From: Lutjanus erythropterus
Taxonomy: Eukaryota; Chordata; Actinopteri; Lutjaniformes; Lutjanidae
Direction of reading: 5' to 3'
Assembly (NCBI GenBank): GCA_020091685.1
Contig: CM034591.1
Span: forward strand, 12,720,833 to 12,784,832
Length of the DNA: 64,000 nt
The notes under the pieces are model-generated. The model was not told the origin of the DNA, searched no databases, and saw only the letters and a list, made by a program, of their open reading frames with translations. Shown here in pieces: positions 1 through 11,415 of the stretch. Both the position numbers and the translations under genes were made by a program. Positions within the stretch are counted from its first letter, which is position 1, and the number at the start of each line of letters is the position of its first letter.

Positions 1-195
1 ACGTGTTTTCTTGCATGTGGAGAACAAGATTTGTGGACCAGGACATTTCTGCAGCACTACAGTACTTCACCGTGATGCTGTTTTGTCTCAAATTTTCCTT
101 TATCAAACAACTGCAGCTTCTATTTGAAAATTGCATTTTGCCATATTGTGATGTTGATAATATTTCTATTAATTGTGCTGCCCTAAACTAAGTGT
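1..195. repeat. dispersed repeat fragment, family shared with 62605-62870
   Basis: The string GGAGAACAAGATTTGT and the following layout (cag...acagta, ctgctgttttatc, a cttgcag block, and a final gcagccctaa) recur at 62610-62870. The end word resembles a common percomorph repeat that finishes in GCAGCCCT. Likely a non-autonomous DNA transposon; divergence between the two copies suggests some age. Confidence 0.55.
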
Positions 196-301
196 TTGTA
201 ATAGATGCTGTTCTATTATGTCTAGAGATGTAAGTCACATATTGAATAATGTTAAGCTAGACAAAACATTTCATTTCACATTCCTCCTATTAATATGAGA
301 C

Positions 302-580
302 ACCAGTGTTTCCCCGACTTTTCTTCTGGGGACCCACTTTTTTAAAATGACAAACCATTGCAAACCAACTCACAATCAGCTTTATGAATAAATCTTGGGA
401 GATTTAATTTGTGCATAAATGAAAGTGCCCAACTTTTTTTTTATTGCCATTTCTTCATCACCTTGTGTGATATTGAAGCGTGTTATTGAAAACTTGTTCA
501 CATGTTAAACATTGTGTAAAATATCAAATAAAACCCTGTGACCCACCTGTGGGTCCTGACCCGGCCTCTGTGAATGACTA
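302..580. mobile_element. hAT-like MITE fragment inserted in a duplicated segment
   Basis: Begins CAGTGTTTCCCCGACTTTTC and includes a tract on dropping coordinates through gacccacctgtgggtcctga, typical of a fish family whose ends read CAGTGGTTCCCAACC. The related segment at 1258-1425 runs without this insert, so it serves as a paralogous empty site and helps place the borders. Confidence 0.45.
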
Positions 581-675
581 TGGAACACCCACTTTTAGGA
601 AGAGAAATAAGATTTTTGGAGTACAGCACTGTCTCACAAGCCCTTACCTGTCGCAGCCTTTCATCAAGAGACTGA

Positions 676-1259
676 TTAAAGGGATAGTTCACCCAAAAAT
701 TTAAATTCTGTCATTATCTACCCACCCTCATGTCAACTGAAGGTTGGGTTTAATTTTTCAGTCCACAAAACACTGCTAGAGTTTCACAAGAAAACAAAGT
801 TGTGCAATCTCCCAAACAATGCAAGAGAATGTTGACCAGTTTTCAAATGTGAAAAAACAACTGAAAAAAAAATAAAAATACAGTGCCTTCATATTGCTCA
901 TCTGGCATAATCCAAGTCTCTTAAAGCCCTGACATGCCGTTCAGTTATGCATGCACACTGTCACAACACACACACCCAGTTCAAACGGTGTGCAGGTGCA
1001 TGTGGCTCCAAGCTAAGGTTCTGCAGTGATTTAGAGTTAGACTAAAAACATGATGACAGACTTGGATTACTTGGAGGCATTTTGGAGGGGGGGGGGGTGT
1101 TATTTTTTTCACATTTGAAAACTGGTCACCATTCACTTACATTGTTTGGGAGATTCTGCAGCGTTGCTTTCCTGTGAAACTCCAGCAGTGTTTTGTGGAC
1201 TAAAACATTAAACATGAGGGTGAATAGAAAATGTCAGAATTTTCATTTTATTCCATTAA
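676..1259. mobile_element. long inverted-repeat (fold-back) element
   Basis: The left arm (676 to about 863) and right arm (about 1105 to 1259) are reverse complements over about 150-180 bases with scattered mismatches. Paired blocks include AGTCCACAAAACACTGCT with its complement near 1185-1202 and CAGTTTTCAAATGTG (838-852) with its complement near 1110-1124. It opens TTAAAGGGATAGTTCACCC, the familiar end of a teleost non-autonomous DNA transposon; the right terminus has lost part of this end. About 240 unpaired bases lie between the arms, including a G run at 1087-1098. Confidence 0.7.
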
Positions 1260-1425
1260 CACAGACAAAACTTTTCACTTCACATCACTCCTACTGATAT
1301 GGTACATCCAATTTTAGGAACTGAGATGAGACTTTTGGAGGACATGTTCTGTGTTTACCAACAGCACAGTCTCACAAGCTCTTACCTGTCACAGTCTTTC
1401 ATCGAGTGACTGATTAAAACAGAAC
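1258..1425. repeat. duplicate of segment 250-300 plus 580-680
   Basis: The words GACAAAAC, TCACTTCACAT, CTCACAAGC, CTTACCTGTC and GACTGATTAAA occur in the same order on both sides of the inverted-repeat element. The left copy is interrupted by the insertion at 302-580; this copy is not. Confidence 0.6.
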
Positions 1426-2104
1426 TGAATCCCTGAAACTACGAGCGGTAACTTAACACTGCATGCCAGAGTTGATTATTTGCTGTAAATAATGTGTGGA
1501 TAGACAAATGGCTGTGTGGAGGCATTGAGAGGAGAGAGCCACAGCAGCTCCACAGGCTCGCCTACGCACTAACACTAACCCACAGCGCTAGAAAGCGTCC
1601 CAGATTAAGGCCAAGTTATATAACTTGGAATCCATTTGTGCTTTTGCATTGCATGTGCGCTGCTGGCTAGTGAATGCACACTGTACTATACCCCCTTTTC
1701 AGCAACATAAATTCAGTTAGGTGCCAATTTCATCACAATAAACTGCTAAAAAGTGTTTGAGTGACTCAGTTCACTTTAGGTAAGGTGCACATACGATGAT
1801 ATGGCAGCTTAAATCAACGTCAGTCGGCGTGTTACTGTATAATAAACCCGAAGGAAAGCAGAGTTTCACACATTACCGCGACACAGGAAGAGGAAATGTC
1901 AACTTCTCTGTCAAGTAAGGATGCCTTACATGTGTAAGGTGAGCATGAGACATTATTATACATCCGAGTTTTCTGTAACAAAGCTGTAATCAGTCAAACG
2001 TTTGCACAATCAACGGCTGAACCTGAACTATCCATCTCAGTCAGCCTGGATGCTGCCTTCACGGTCACCATCAACACACACAGCGCTCTAACTAACTCTG
2101 CTTA

Positions 2105-2830
<726 letters not shown>

Positions 2831-3182
2831 GCTGAGAGTCTCTATTCAGACTTCAGACTGCACAGCAGACCTGTGAAAGGCCAGTCTGAGCAGCTGGACA
2901 AATGTGCTGTGCTGCGCTGATGTTGCACAATTCCTCCTGCCCCTTTCCCTGCTATTACTCTGCTGATAAATCTGCATGTGGCTCTGTCACAATCACACTT
3001 ACACACATCACTTGACTTAGTTATGTAACAGAAACAGTTTATTGCACGCGAGTGTGCACATATAAAGTTGCTGTTAAACTTTGTTTTTGTTCTTTGTTCC
3101 ACACAAAGAAAAAAAAAGATTAACAGATAACAGATTAACATATAAAATATGAGATGCTGTCTCAAAAATGCAGGCTCTGATT

Positions 3183-3849
3183 AAAGGTCCAGCGTGTAGT
3201 ATTTAGGGATTTATTGTCAGAATTTGACATATGTTTCCTATATAATAAAAGACTTGTGTTTTCATTACCTTTTATCGTTTATAGTTTATATTTAGAGGGA
3301 GTGGGTTCTCTTCAAAGACATATAATACGTACACACATTGACTGCTAGTGTCCATTGCTGTGATACGTCAACATCGTTGCCATTTTTGTCTGGTTAAGAC
3401 TGTTATTTTCGTGTTATATTCAAGGGTCTATGATCGACAAGGAGTAGGAAACCCTTGAATATAAAAATGAATCGGTTTAAGAATGTAAATGTTACAGTGC
3501 TTTCTAGTGAGAAAATGGCAACTCCCTCATTTACTAGTATGTGTTTACAGGACAGTCTTGACCGAACCAAAATGGTAGTGACAGTGACATACAATCCAAC
3601 GGCCAGACGCGGTATGTCTATGCTGCCATGTTGTATCACAGTGTTTCAAGAGTAGGTCAGTGTGGACAAACCAAACACTGGCTCTATTTATGGCCTTTAA
3701 TGTCTCAGACTACATTTTTTGTAATCCAATGGATTACGTTACTTATTACAAAAATGGCTAATTGTATACAGTAACTGTGAGATTTGTGATTAAACTGATC
3801 CAAACCTGAGTGGCTAGATGCCACTAAATCTGACATACTTGTCCTTTAA
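3183..3849 (+). mobile_element. TTAA-type MITE copy 1, with internal insertion
   Basis: Ends read TTAAAGGTCCAGCGTGTAG on the left and CTTGTCCTTTAA on the right, so the terminal inverted repeat is about TTAAAGGNCCA with a TTAA edge, as in piggyBac-like non-autonomous elements. The body keeps GTGTTTTCATTACC, GCCATGTT and GGACAAACCAAACACTGGC, shared with the copies near 7796, 10480, 23050, 36480, 38583 and 48400. Foreign sequence interrupts it: about 3370-3580, which contains a perfect 12-bp hairpin stem (3416-3427 with 3451-3462), and about 3705-3795, which resembles another repeat with aatccaatggattacg. Confidence 0.65.
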
Positions 3850-4479
3850 ACTGAAGAAAAAGTACATTTCCAAAGACAGAGATGCTTTATTTATTCTCTG
3901 TGAATCGCCTTGAAAACTCCCCAAATGAAATCATCCATCTGTTTCAGTTTATCTACGTAACATAATTATAGTCCAAAGAGGGCCATGATGTTCTTACCTC
4001 CTTATTTCCCTCCACAGGGTAATAAAGTTTAGCTTTTTAACTTTTAAGAGGAAAATACACTCACTTTTTCTTTTCCATTTTATTTCTGGAACTAACACAC
4101 AGATTCTTAATTATCCAACAGGCAGTCATGTAACTACTATTGCAGGAGGATTACATTCCTGAGTGTGTTTACAGGGTTTGACATTCAGCATCTCCAGCTC
4201 AAGATTTTTACAGTAATTGCTACTGGCTTGTTTGTCTCCACATGGGTGAATAACTCAAGATTTGCTGTAGGGTTTGAAGGTGATAAAAGTCATGCACACA
4301 CATACGAGCCGAGGTGCCAACCTGCCTCAGCTTGTTAAAGCTACGTACGCGCAACGCCCACTCAACTCAACAAGGTGGCAGTTTGGTTTGTGGCGCGGCT
4401 CATCAGCCCCTGAAACCACAACTTATCCATTCACTTACACAGATGCACCCACACGTGCATCCTCCCCTCCTCCTCCCTG

Positions 4480-4497
4480 ACACACACACACACACAC
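4480..4497. repeat. (CA)n microsatellite
   Basis: About nine CA units in a C-rich, CA-rich neighbourhood (4430-4510). Confidence 0.9.
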
Positions 4498-5429
4498 GCA
4501 CAGGCACCCACACAGTGTCAAGGAGTCAAAGTGCCAGATGTACAATGGAGTGTGTAAGCACAGCTGAGCTCACCACAGAGAGAGAGAGAGTGTGATAGTG
4601 GGACAGTTTAGGGTGTGGGGTTGCCTTTGTTCTTCCAGCTTCAAAAGAAAGACTTTATTGCGTTCAAAAGCACTTTTCAAACTTGAGAGCCTTATTTGCA
4701 GGCGCTTGAAAGACGTTGTAAAAGTTGTGAATGCTCTGCACAAAGAGGACGGTGCACTTGACGGCTTTCCACTTACAAACTCCAATTTTTAAAGTACTGC
4801 AATTAGATTAGAATTTAAAGCGTCCAATTGAGCATCCAAAAATGAGTACAGCAGTCCAAATAGTGAGTTGGAGCCGCAGACAGTATATTAAATAGGTTAG
4901 CATCCTGTTTATTATATGATCCATGGTTGAATCAAGTTGTTTCCCCCTGCCCCCTTCTCTGGGGGGACTTGGGGAAGTTGAGGCAGGCTGCAGAAACACT
5001 GCGGGAGTACAAGACAGGCACAATATTTGACAATAGCAAGCCATGACGAGTCCTTCACTGTAAACTGATCCTGGAACCAAATGCTCACTGCTCTGAAAAT
5101 ACACACTCTGGAGTTTGAATTCAGCGAATTCACTGCCTGCCAGACTCCATTAATGTGTTGCTCAATTTAACTGTTTTAAAACATCTACGCCTTCTAAAAG
5201 ATTATTAATGATTTCTTACCACTCATAAATAGACACTTACTCGTTTGGCGAACACTCTGCATTCATTTTAACTTAATTAATTTAAAATGGGCTAACAGTA
5301 ACACAAGTTAAGAACTGGAATAAAAATTTCAAAGGAAGACACTTGTTCAGTAATGACATCTCATGGTCATTTTATGATTTATCACAGTAAATAAATTACA
5401 GAGAATTCCTTTAAAGTAGTGTAAAAGGG

Positions 5430-5690
5430 CTGCAAATAACAATTATTTTCATTTTTGATTAATCCAGTCATTTTCTCGATTAATCGATAAGTTTGGTCCC
5501 AAAAATGTCATTAAGTGGTGAAAAATGTTGATCAGGATGATGTCCCCAAATGTCTCATTTTGTCTACAACCCACAAATATTCAGTTTACTGCCACAGAGG
5601 ATGAGAGAAACCAGAAAATATTCACATTTTAGAGAATTTTGACATTTCATTTCATAAAGTTGTTATTTGCCCATTTAATGTAAGCATTTG
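5430..5690 (+). mobile_element. TTAATCGATTA-type dispersed repeat, copy 1
   Basis: Opens near GGGCTGCAAATAACAATTAT and TTAATCGATAAGTTTGG, then GTTTACTGCCACAGAGGA and CCAGAAAATATTCACATTT. This is a well-known percomorph repeat order; a reversed copy lies at 41800-42015 and a decayed one at 32560-32830. Probably a non-autonomous DNA transposon; the right end is missing. Confidence 0.6.
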
Positions 5691-5799
5691 GGGTTGGATT
5701 TACAATTGAACACAGAGTTATACATAGTGCTTTATTTTACTAAGTCTGTTTTTGATATTATTGTGTGTTTAATAGTTAATTATTATATATGTCTTTTGA

Positions 5800-5965
5800 T
5801 TGCATGTGAGGAACGTGATTGGTTGCAGACTAACAATCACTCCCCATTTAAGACGGCTTTTCATTGAGACAAACTTTTTGCCTGATGAAGGTCTAGTACT
5901 GAAACATTGCAAATAAATGTTGTTTTCCAAGTTAGACAGTGTGCAGGAGTTCTTTTACAAACTGA
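5800..5965 (+). mobile_element. retroelement 3' end with CCTGATGAAGG...GAAAC motif (Penelope-like?)
   Basis: CTGATGA (5882-5888), a short GGT...ACT pairing (5890-5900) and GAAAC (5901-5905) follow each other in the order of the conserved hammerhead ribozyme core, and are followed by AATAAATG and GTGTGCAGGAGTTCTTTT. Penelope-like elements are known to carry minimal hammerhead motifs of this kind. The remaining helices are not convincing here, and other fish retroelements end with a similar string, so the family is uncertain. Confidence 0.35.
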
Positions 5966-6815
5966 GGGCCCCAGAAAAGTTAGTTAAACTGATAAAGGAA
6001 CAGCCTAAACCTAAAGATAAAGCATTGTCAATTGTCAATTTTAAGAACTGTAAACCTTTAATCAGTGTTCCCCTTGACAGTTCACACTCATACATGAATA
6101 GTAGCATCGACCTGTGGTTACCATTTTGGTATGTGTGTACAGGCACATTGACCTCCGTCCAGCAGCCCCCACCTCCTCTCTGTGCACAGTGTGTAGTTTG
6201 TGCTAAAAATACAGCTGGCTGTAGGCTCAGCAGGACAGACCCCTTTCCTTTTATCTATTTTGGTCACACAGCAGTGTGTATTTTTATATCCGCTAAAGGC
6301 ATGTCAAGGTTCTTCCTTCATACCAACAACCACAAGATGTCTAATAAATAGATTCACCCTGAACAATAATGTATTTAAATGAGAAGTCATTAGTAAATCT
6401 TTGAAAAACTAAATGCCTTTTTAACCAGAACTGTCACAAACACGAGAGGCCTGGTGATAAAGTTTCATAAGCAGCGGTTATGGTGTTATTAGCTCCTTGT
6501 CTGTGGTAACAATCAAGTCTCCAGCTGTAAAACACACCACTCTGTCTCGCTGACTGTCTCTCAGTGTGTTGGCAGGTTGGAGGAGGAGAAGGCTGCAGGA
6601 GCGTGCTGCCATGTGTCACATGCTGCTGAGGCCCTGCGGCCCTCTCGGCACCTGTTTACGCCCCCGGGGACACGACCGGCCAAGACAGCTGGTTTGTTTT
6701 GGAGAAGTGCAGGGCGAGACAGGGCGGATATGGGGGTGCAGGGTGGGGGATGGGATTACAGATGGGCCGCAGTGGACTGGGGGGTAGGACGGGGTAGGAC
6801 GGGGGGAATGTGGTG

Positions 6816-6838
6816 GTGTGTGTGTGTGTGTGTGTGTG
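6816..6838. repeat. (GT)n microsatellite
   Basis: About eleven GT units beside G-rich sequence (6730-6860). Confidence 0.9.
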
Positions 6839-6988
6839 CAGGATGGTGGTGGTGGGGGGGGTCTTCTGTGAGAAGAATTACTGAGCACAAAAGGCACGTC
6901 AGCAAGACTGAATGGGCAGTGACCACGTACAATCCGATGGATGATAATGACATTGTGCTGGCTTCGACCTCAGGGGACTTGGTCCAGA

Positions 6989-7031
6989 GTGTGTGTGTGT
7001 GTGTGTGCATGTGTGTGTGTGGGTGTGTGTG
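6989..7031. repeat. (GT)n microsatellite, interrupted
   Basis: GT units broken by one GCAT and one GGG step. Confidence 0.9.
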
Positions 7032-7721
7032 ATGTCAGCTGGTGTCCCCATGGAGTAGAGGGGTCACAAAGAATAGAAACTGTGAGTCTCTGGATGGATG
7101 AGATAAGGACACAGATGACCAATGTTTGGCCAACTTAGAGAGGAAATTACAAACATGCACATGGACACAATAATAATGATGATAATAAATATTCCCAATG
7201 TTTGCCTGCATCACATTTATCTTTTGTATTTATTTATCTTTTGTATCTATACACTGTAAAAATTACATCATGCTTTAATTGCATTAAATATTTTATGTTA
7301 TTATAAACTCGAATATCAACATAAAACAGAATGTATCCTTGTTTTGTACATTATTTTATACTTATTACACAGTTTTGTTAAATACTTGATTCTGATTATT
7401 TGTGTCATTTCTGAACAGAATAGCATGCAGTTCTGATCACAGACTCTGGAGGTACAATCAAATAATTTTTAAATTAATATTTTGTGTGAAAAAGATATAA
7501 GTGAGATTATGTGCGTTAAGATGGTCATTATCGTGAAATAAACCCCAACAAGGTGATTCAGGATCCCAACACGAAGCAGATTTACGACTTCGATAACTAC
7601 ATTACCCACTATCACTAATACTACTGCATTATCCTTTACATATAATTAACTGTAATGTACACTAGTGTCTTTGAAAAGTTCAGGATCGCAATACCACAAT
7701 TAAAAAATATTTTATTTTCAT

Positions 7722-7795
7722 TATAAGTAAAGCACTGCATTCAAAATATTGAATACAACTATTACAGAAGTATTATCAGCAAAATGTACTTACGT
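7722..7795. mobile_element. fragment of AAGTAC-rich hAT-like repeat
   Basis: Contains AGCACTGCATTCAAAATATT and TATTATCAGCAAAATGTACT, both standard in the percomorph repeat that is nearly whole at 30191-30855. The TTAA-type MITE that follows interrupts it, so this fragment is the older insertion. Confidence 0.5.
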
Positions 7796-8168
7796 AAAGG
7801 TCCAATGCGTAAACTTTACAGGGATCTATTGGCAGAAATTGGATATAACATTCATTAGGATGTTTTCTTTAGTGAATAATTGCCTGAAAATAAGATTTGT
7901 TGTGTTTTCATTACTTTAGAATGAGTTCTTTATGTATACAGAGGGCCCAGGTCCTTCTTCCATGGAGGGCGTCATGTTGCACTGCCATGTTTCTACAGTA
8001 GCGAGAAGAGACAACTGAACACTGGCTCTGTATAAGGCCTTTTATGTTCTTTTTTTTTTTCTACCATAGTTTCTCATATAAGCTTGGAAGGGGAGGGTGA
8101 GGCAGGTGGTATTCTGATGGTTGCAATCTACAACCTCACCACTATATGCCATTAAATCCAATCCAAAC
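7796..8168 (+). mobile_element. TTAA-type MITE copy 2 (near full length)
   Basis: Runs from GTAAAGGTCCAATGCGTAAA through ATTGGCAGAAATTGGATATA, TTGCCTGAAAATAAGA, CATGTTGCACTGCCATGTTT and CTTGGAAGGGGAGGGTGAGG to CACTATATGCCATTAAATCC. The order is the same as in the other six copies. The right terminal repeat is lost or diverged. Confidence 0.65.
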
Positions 8169-9004
8169 AATATTTATTATATTGTTTTACTTTCTAAAGA
8201 ATAGCAAAAATTTACATACAATAAACATGTAATAAACACATTTGCCAATATTTTAAACTACTCGCCCTGCAAAACCCTACCAGTGGTGACCCTCCACCCT
8301 TCAACCCAGATCTCAAGTTGAAAAGTTATACCATCACACTCATATTAAACAGAGATAGAAGACAAGCTATGTCCTTATTTCTTATGACTAATTTACCTTA
8401 TCATACACACCAGGCCTTTGTGCAACACTTCCCTCACTGGCACCATGCATTCTAACCACAGAGAGCTCTATAACGATCACATCAAGAAAGGTGTTAAGTC
8501 AATTTGTATGTGTAAGTGTGTGAAGGGTTTTACCAGGATCTTCATTGCTGCAGTCAGGTCTGCTAACAATGCAAGTTTTCAAGTTTGTGATAACAGCAAG
8601 TCAGCTAAGAGTTTGGCTGTAGGTGAACACAGCTCTACAGATCCCATCATATCCCACAGTATAGAGGACACTCAAGTCTTAAAAGTCCAACACAACACTG
8701 CATTCCTGTACTGTTGGATTATTATTACTCATCAGTTAATGTGTATGCAGTATTATAGTGTAAATGAATGAATCTGATATCTTTTCAAAGACCCCATGAC
8801 AGAGTGTCATGGACACCTGGACGTCCCCAAACCCTTATTTTAGAACGACTGATTAGATGTTTTATATTTAAAAAATCTGCAAACTAACCCAGAAAATAGT
8901 AAAAGAATACATTTAGCGTGTAAGAGGTGCAACATTTCACTTGGAAATGTTTTACAGTAGATGTATAAAGTACATAAAATGGAAACACTCAGGTCAAGTC
9001 CAGG

Positions 9005-9218
9005 TAAATTCTGGGGTCAGTTTTTTTTTTCTTTGGTGCTTTGAGCACCAAAAGCTTAATTCCATTTAGTCCCATTATATTTGAGAGAAGGCAGACATCT
9101 CTTTGGCCACTATCTCCAAAACTCACACCGAAACAGTATGGATTAAAAAAAAGCACTACAGGCCAGAGGAAAAATATGTATTGATGATTGATGATTTTGG
9201 GGTGAACTGTCCCTTTAA
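9005..9218 (-). mobile_element. TTAAAGGGACAGTTCACCCC-type repeat, copy 1
   Basis: Ends on the plus strand in TTGGGGTGAACTGTCCCTTT (about 9196-9215), the reverse complement of the family end. Shares GAGAAGGCAGAC, ATCTC and CAAACTC-type blocks in order with 11035-11415. Only one end is present. Confidence 0.6.
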
Positions 9219-9224
9219 GTACGG

Positions 9225-9262
9225 TTCTTGAGCAAATGTACTCAGTTTCATTTTACCAATAG
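9225..9262. repeat. short relic of AAGTAC-rich repeat
   Basis: The words TCTTGAGCAAATGTACTCAG match the tail of the family seen at 30191-30855. Confidence 0.35.
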
Positions 9263-9464
9263 TATTTGAAAAATTCTCAAATAAGATTTTTTAGAAAATA
9301 AATGTGTAAAGTTTGTAATTATAGAGCCACAAATGTGTCTGGGGTTGTCACAACTTTGTCTGAAACAGATTTAAAAATCTCTTCAGCTCCAGTTTAAATA
9401 GAATCTTGTTTGATCTATAGGCCTATAGTGTGGGCGTGATTGGCTGCATGTATTTGATCTATAC

Positions 9465-9686
9465 CTGTGAAATACAAGTGGGTGTCATTTCAGGTACGTT
9501 TGAGAGTGAAGAGCTCTGGGCGAACTGTTGAGAAGCGCATAAAAGTGTTTTCACTGATGTCCTTGGCGAGAACGTGACACCGTGTTTTCTCTCTGAGAAA
9601 GCCATCAATCGCTCAACAGCTCCTGACAGCTCCTCCAGCGACTGGTAGAGCACATGCTGTACTCGAGGCTCCTCATCATAACCCTC
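9465..9686 (-). CDS. orphan exon-like open frame, function unknown
   Basis: On the minus strand a 222-nt block is bounded by a GTAG acceptor after a GT-rich tract (AG at 9688-9687) and a CAG/GTAT donor (GT at 9464-9463). It is open in one frame for exactly 74 codons, phase 0 to 0, starting EGYDEEPRVQHVLYQSLEEL and continuing with ERLMAFSERKHGV; the first half looks like an amphipathic helix. Composition is balanced and less AT-rich than its flanks. I do not recognise the protein. No partner exon, start codon or poly(A) signal is assigned to it. It may be an exon of an unrecognised minus-strand transcript, a relic of a lost gene, or chance. Confidence 0.3.
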
Positions 9687-10479
9687 CTACACACACGCAC
9701 ACACGCACACAAACACACCCTTCCACATGCAGCCGGCCTCTCCTTTCTCACTTCAGTACTCTATAGATGACAGTTTGTCTTCTCTTCTCTCTGTTTCACT
9801 TTTGTTTGCTCTCTCTTCACAAACACCTCCTTTTAAAAAAAAACATCTGTATGCATTTATTTATGTAAATGTGTGTTTTTATGGGATCATCGTTTACATC
9901 AAGTAATCCACTTCAGCAGAGGAAACAATTCTCGGTTCATAAGTCCTCAGTGACAAATCTTTTGAAACTTCAGGCAGTTGCACAACTCACTGTGCTATGA
10001 ATAACAGGAAGACAGCTATTTTTCGTCTCAGTGTAATTGCCCGTCACTCAGGAAAATCCTCAGTGGCAGCGTGCAAGAATGCAAACCACATATAACACAA
10101 GGCTTTGTTAAAATTACATACCAGATACATGACACTTTGGATATAAGAACTTCTGAGATTTGTTTAACTTTCTTTGTTTTTTCTCCATTATGGACGCAGT
10201 TATATTATGAAGGGCTGGAGAACTCAGTGTGCTCACATACAGTTGTGGAAAATATCAATATTTCTGTTTAACAAACAAATAACAGAAATGTTGACAAAAC
10301 AATAGCATGTTACTTTTCTTATTTAGAAATGCAAAATGAGCATTTTGTCTGTCAGCTGAGGATGACAAAACTGTTTCTGATGTACACAAACTATACTGAT
10401 GTAAATAAATCAGAAAAAATTAATAACTATGATTTAGTTGTTAGTCCTTAATTTTATTTCCTTATTTAAGTGTTTTGGT

Positions 10480-10690
10480 AAGATTTAGGGGGACTTATTT
10501 GCTGAATATGGCAGAAATTGAATATAATATTCATAAGAATGTTTTCAGTAGCGAATAATCACCTGAAAATAATAATTGTTTTGTTTTCATTACCTTAGCT
10601 TTAGCTGTTTATATCTACTGAGGGTGCAGCACCATGTTTCTGCAGTAGCCCAGAACAGAAAAATGAAACCAACCCCTCCCCACCAGACAA
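10480..10690 (+). mobile_element. TTAA-type MITE copy 3 (5' part)
   Basis: From GATTTAGGGGGACTTATTTG through GGCAGAAATTGAATATAATA, TAATCACCTGAAAATAATAA and GCACCATGTTTCTGCAGTAG to GAACAGAAAAATG. The 3' part is missing. Confidence 0.65.
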
Positions 10691-10779
10691 CTGGTGCAAA
10701 TGGCTTATCACGACTTATATTTTCATTTACTGTTAGGTGGAGAACCTCCGGTGGACGTAGCAATTAGAAGAAGTATTAA

Positions 10780-10925
10780 GAATAAGAAAATCTATACACT
10801 TACAGGACTTTCACCCAGGCGTCAGGAGTCCTTATGCATTTTAACCTCAATCATGATCTTTCCTGAACTTATCCAAGTAGTTTTGGTGCCGAAACCTAAC
10901 CAAAGTATGACTGTTATACTATATT
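10780..10925 (+). repeat. dispersed repeat with tRNA B-box-like word
   Basis: ACAGGACTTTCACCCAGG and CATGATCTTTCCTGAAC, then GTTTTGGTGCCGAAACCTAA, form an order that I associate with a common fish repeat; a short relative is at 23300-23365 (ACACAGGACTTTCACCAGGA). Class uncertain; possibly SINE-related. Confidence 0.4.
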
Positions 10926-11034
10926 AACCATGTGACTTATGTAATGTAGTTAAGGTCCAGTACACCTGTCGCCTCTCTCATGTAGGTATGAGGATGCGTT
11001 GCACCAACTCTGGCTCTTTGTACAGCCTTTCATA

Positions 11035-11415
11035 TAGGAACTACACCCACTCGTGCTCGTGGCAATGCAGGATGTAAACATTAATGGCGTCCTCCTTGGC
11101 TGCGCTGTAATGTTAGCACCACTGAGCTAGTTAGTGCAGTTGGTGGATGTGGCTCAGTAGAAAGATAATAGCTCCTACATGAAACTGCTCAAAACAAGGT
11201 CTTAACTTGATTAACAGAGGCACTGATTTTTTCAAACTCGCTTTCAAGAGTGACGTCTAGTTTGATAATATTTGCGAGAAGGCAGACGTCTCTACAGCCG
11301 ATATCTCCCAAACTCTGCAACTCACACCAAACCTATCTAGAGGGATAAATAGGACTGCAGGTAAGAGGAAAATACATATTTTTGATTTTGGGGTGAACTG
11401 TCCCTTTAAAGTCAG
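11035..11415 (-). mobile_element. TTAAAGGGACAGTTCACCCC-type repeat, copy 2
   Basis: Ends in TTGGGGTGAACTGTCCCTTT on the plus strand and extends left through GAGAAGGCAGACGTCTCTAC, CTACATGAAACTGCTCA and TTGGTGGATGTGGCTCAGTA. It is longer than copy 1 at 9005-9218 and has the same polarity. Confidence 0.65.

Noticed and set aside
6577-7032. Plus-strand frame of 151 codons
   Set aside because: Mostly Trp/Gly/Cys/Val from GT and G-rich microsatellites.
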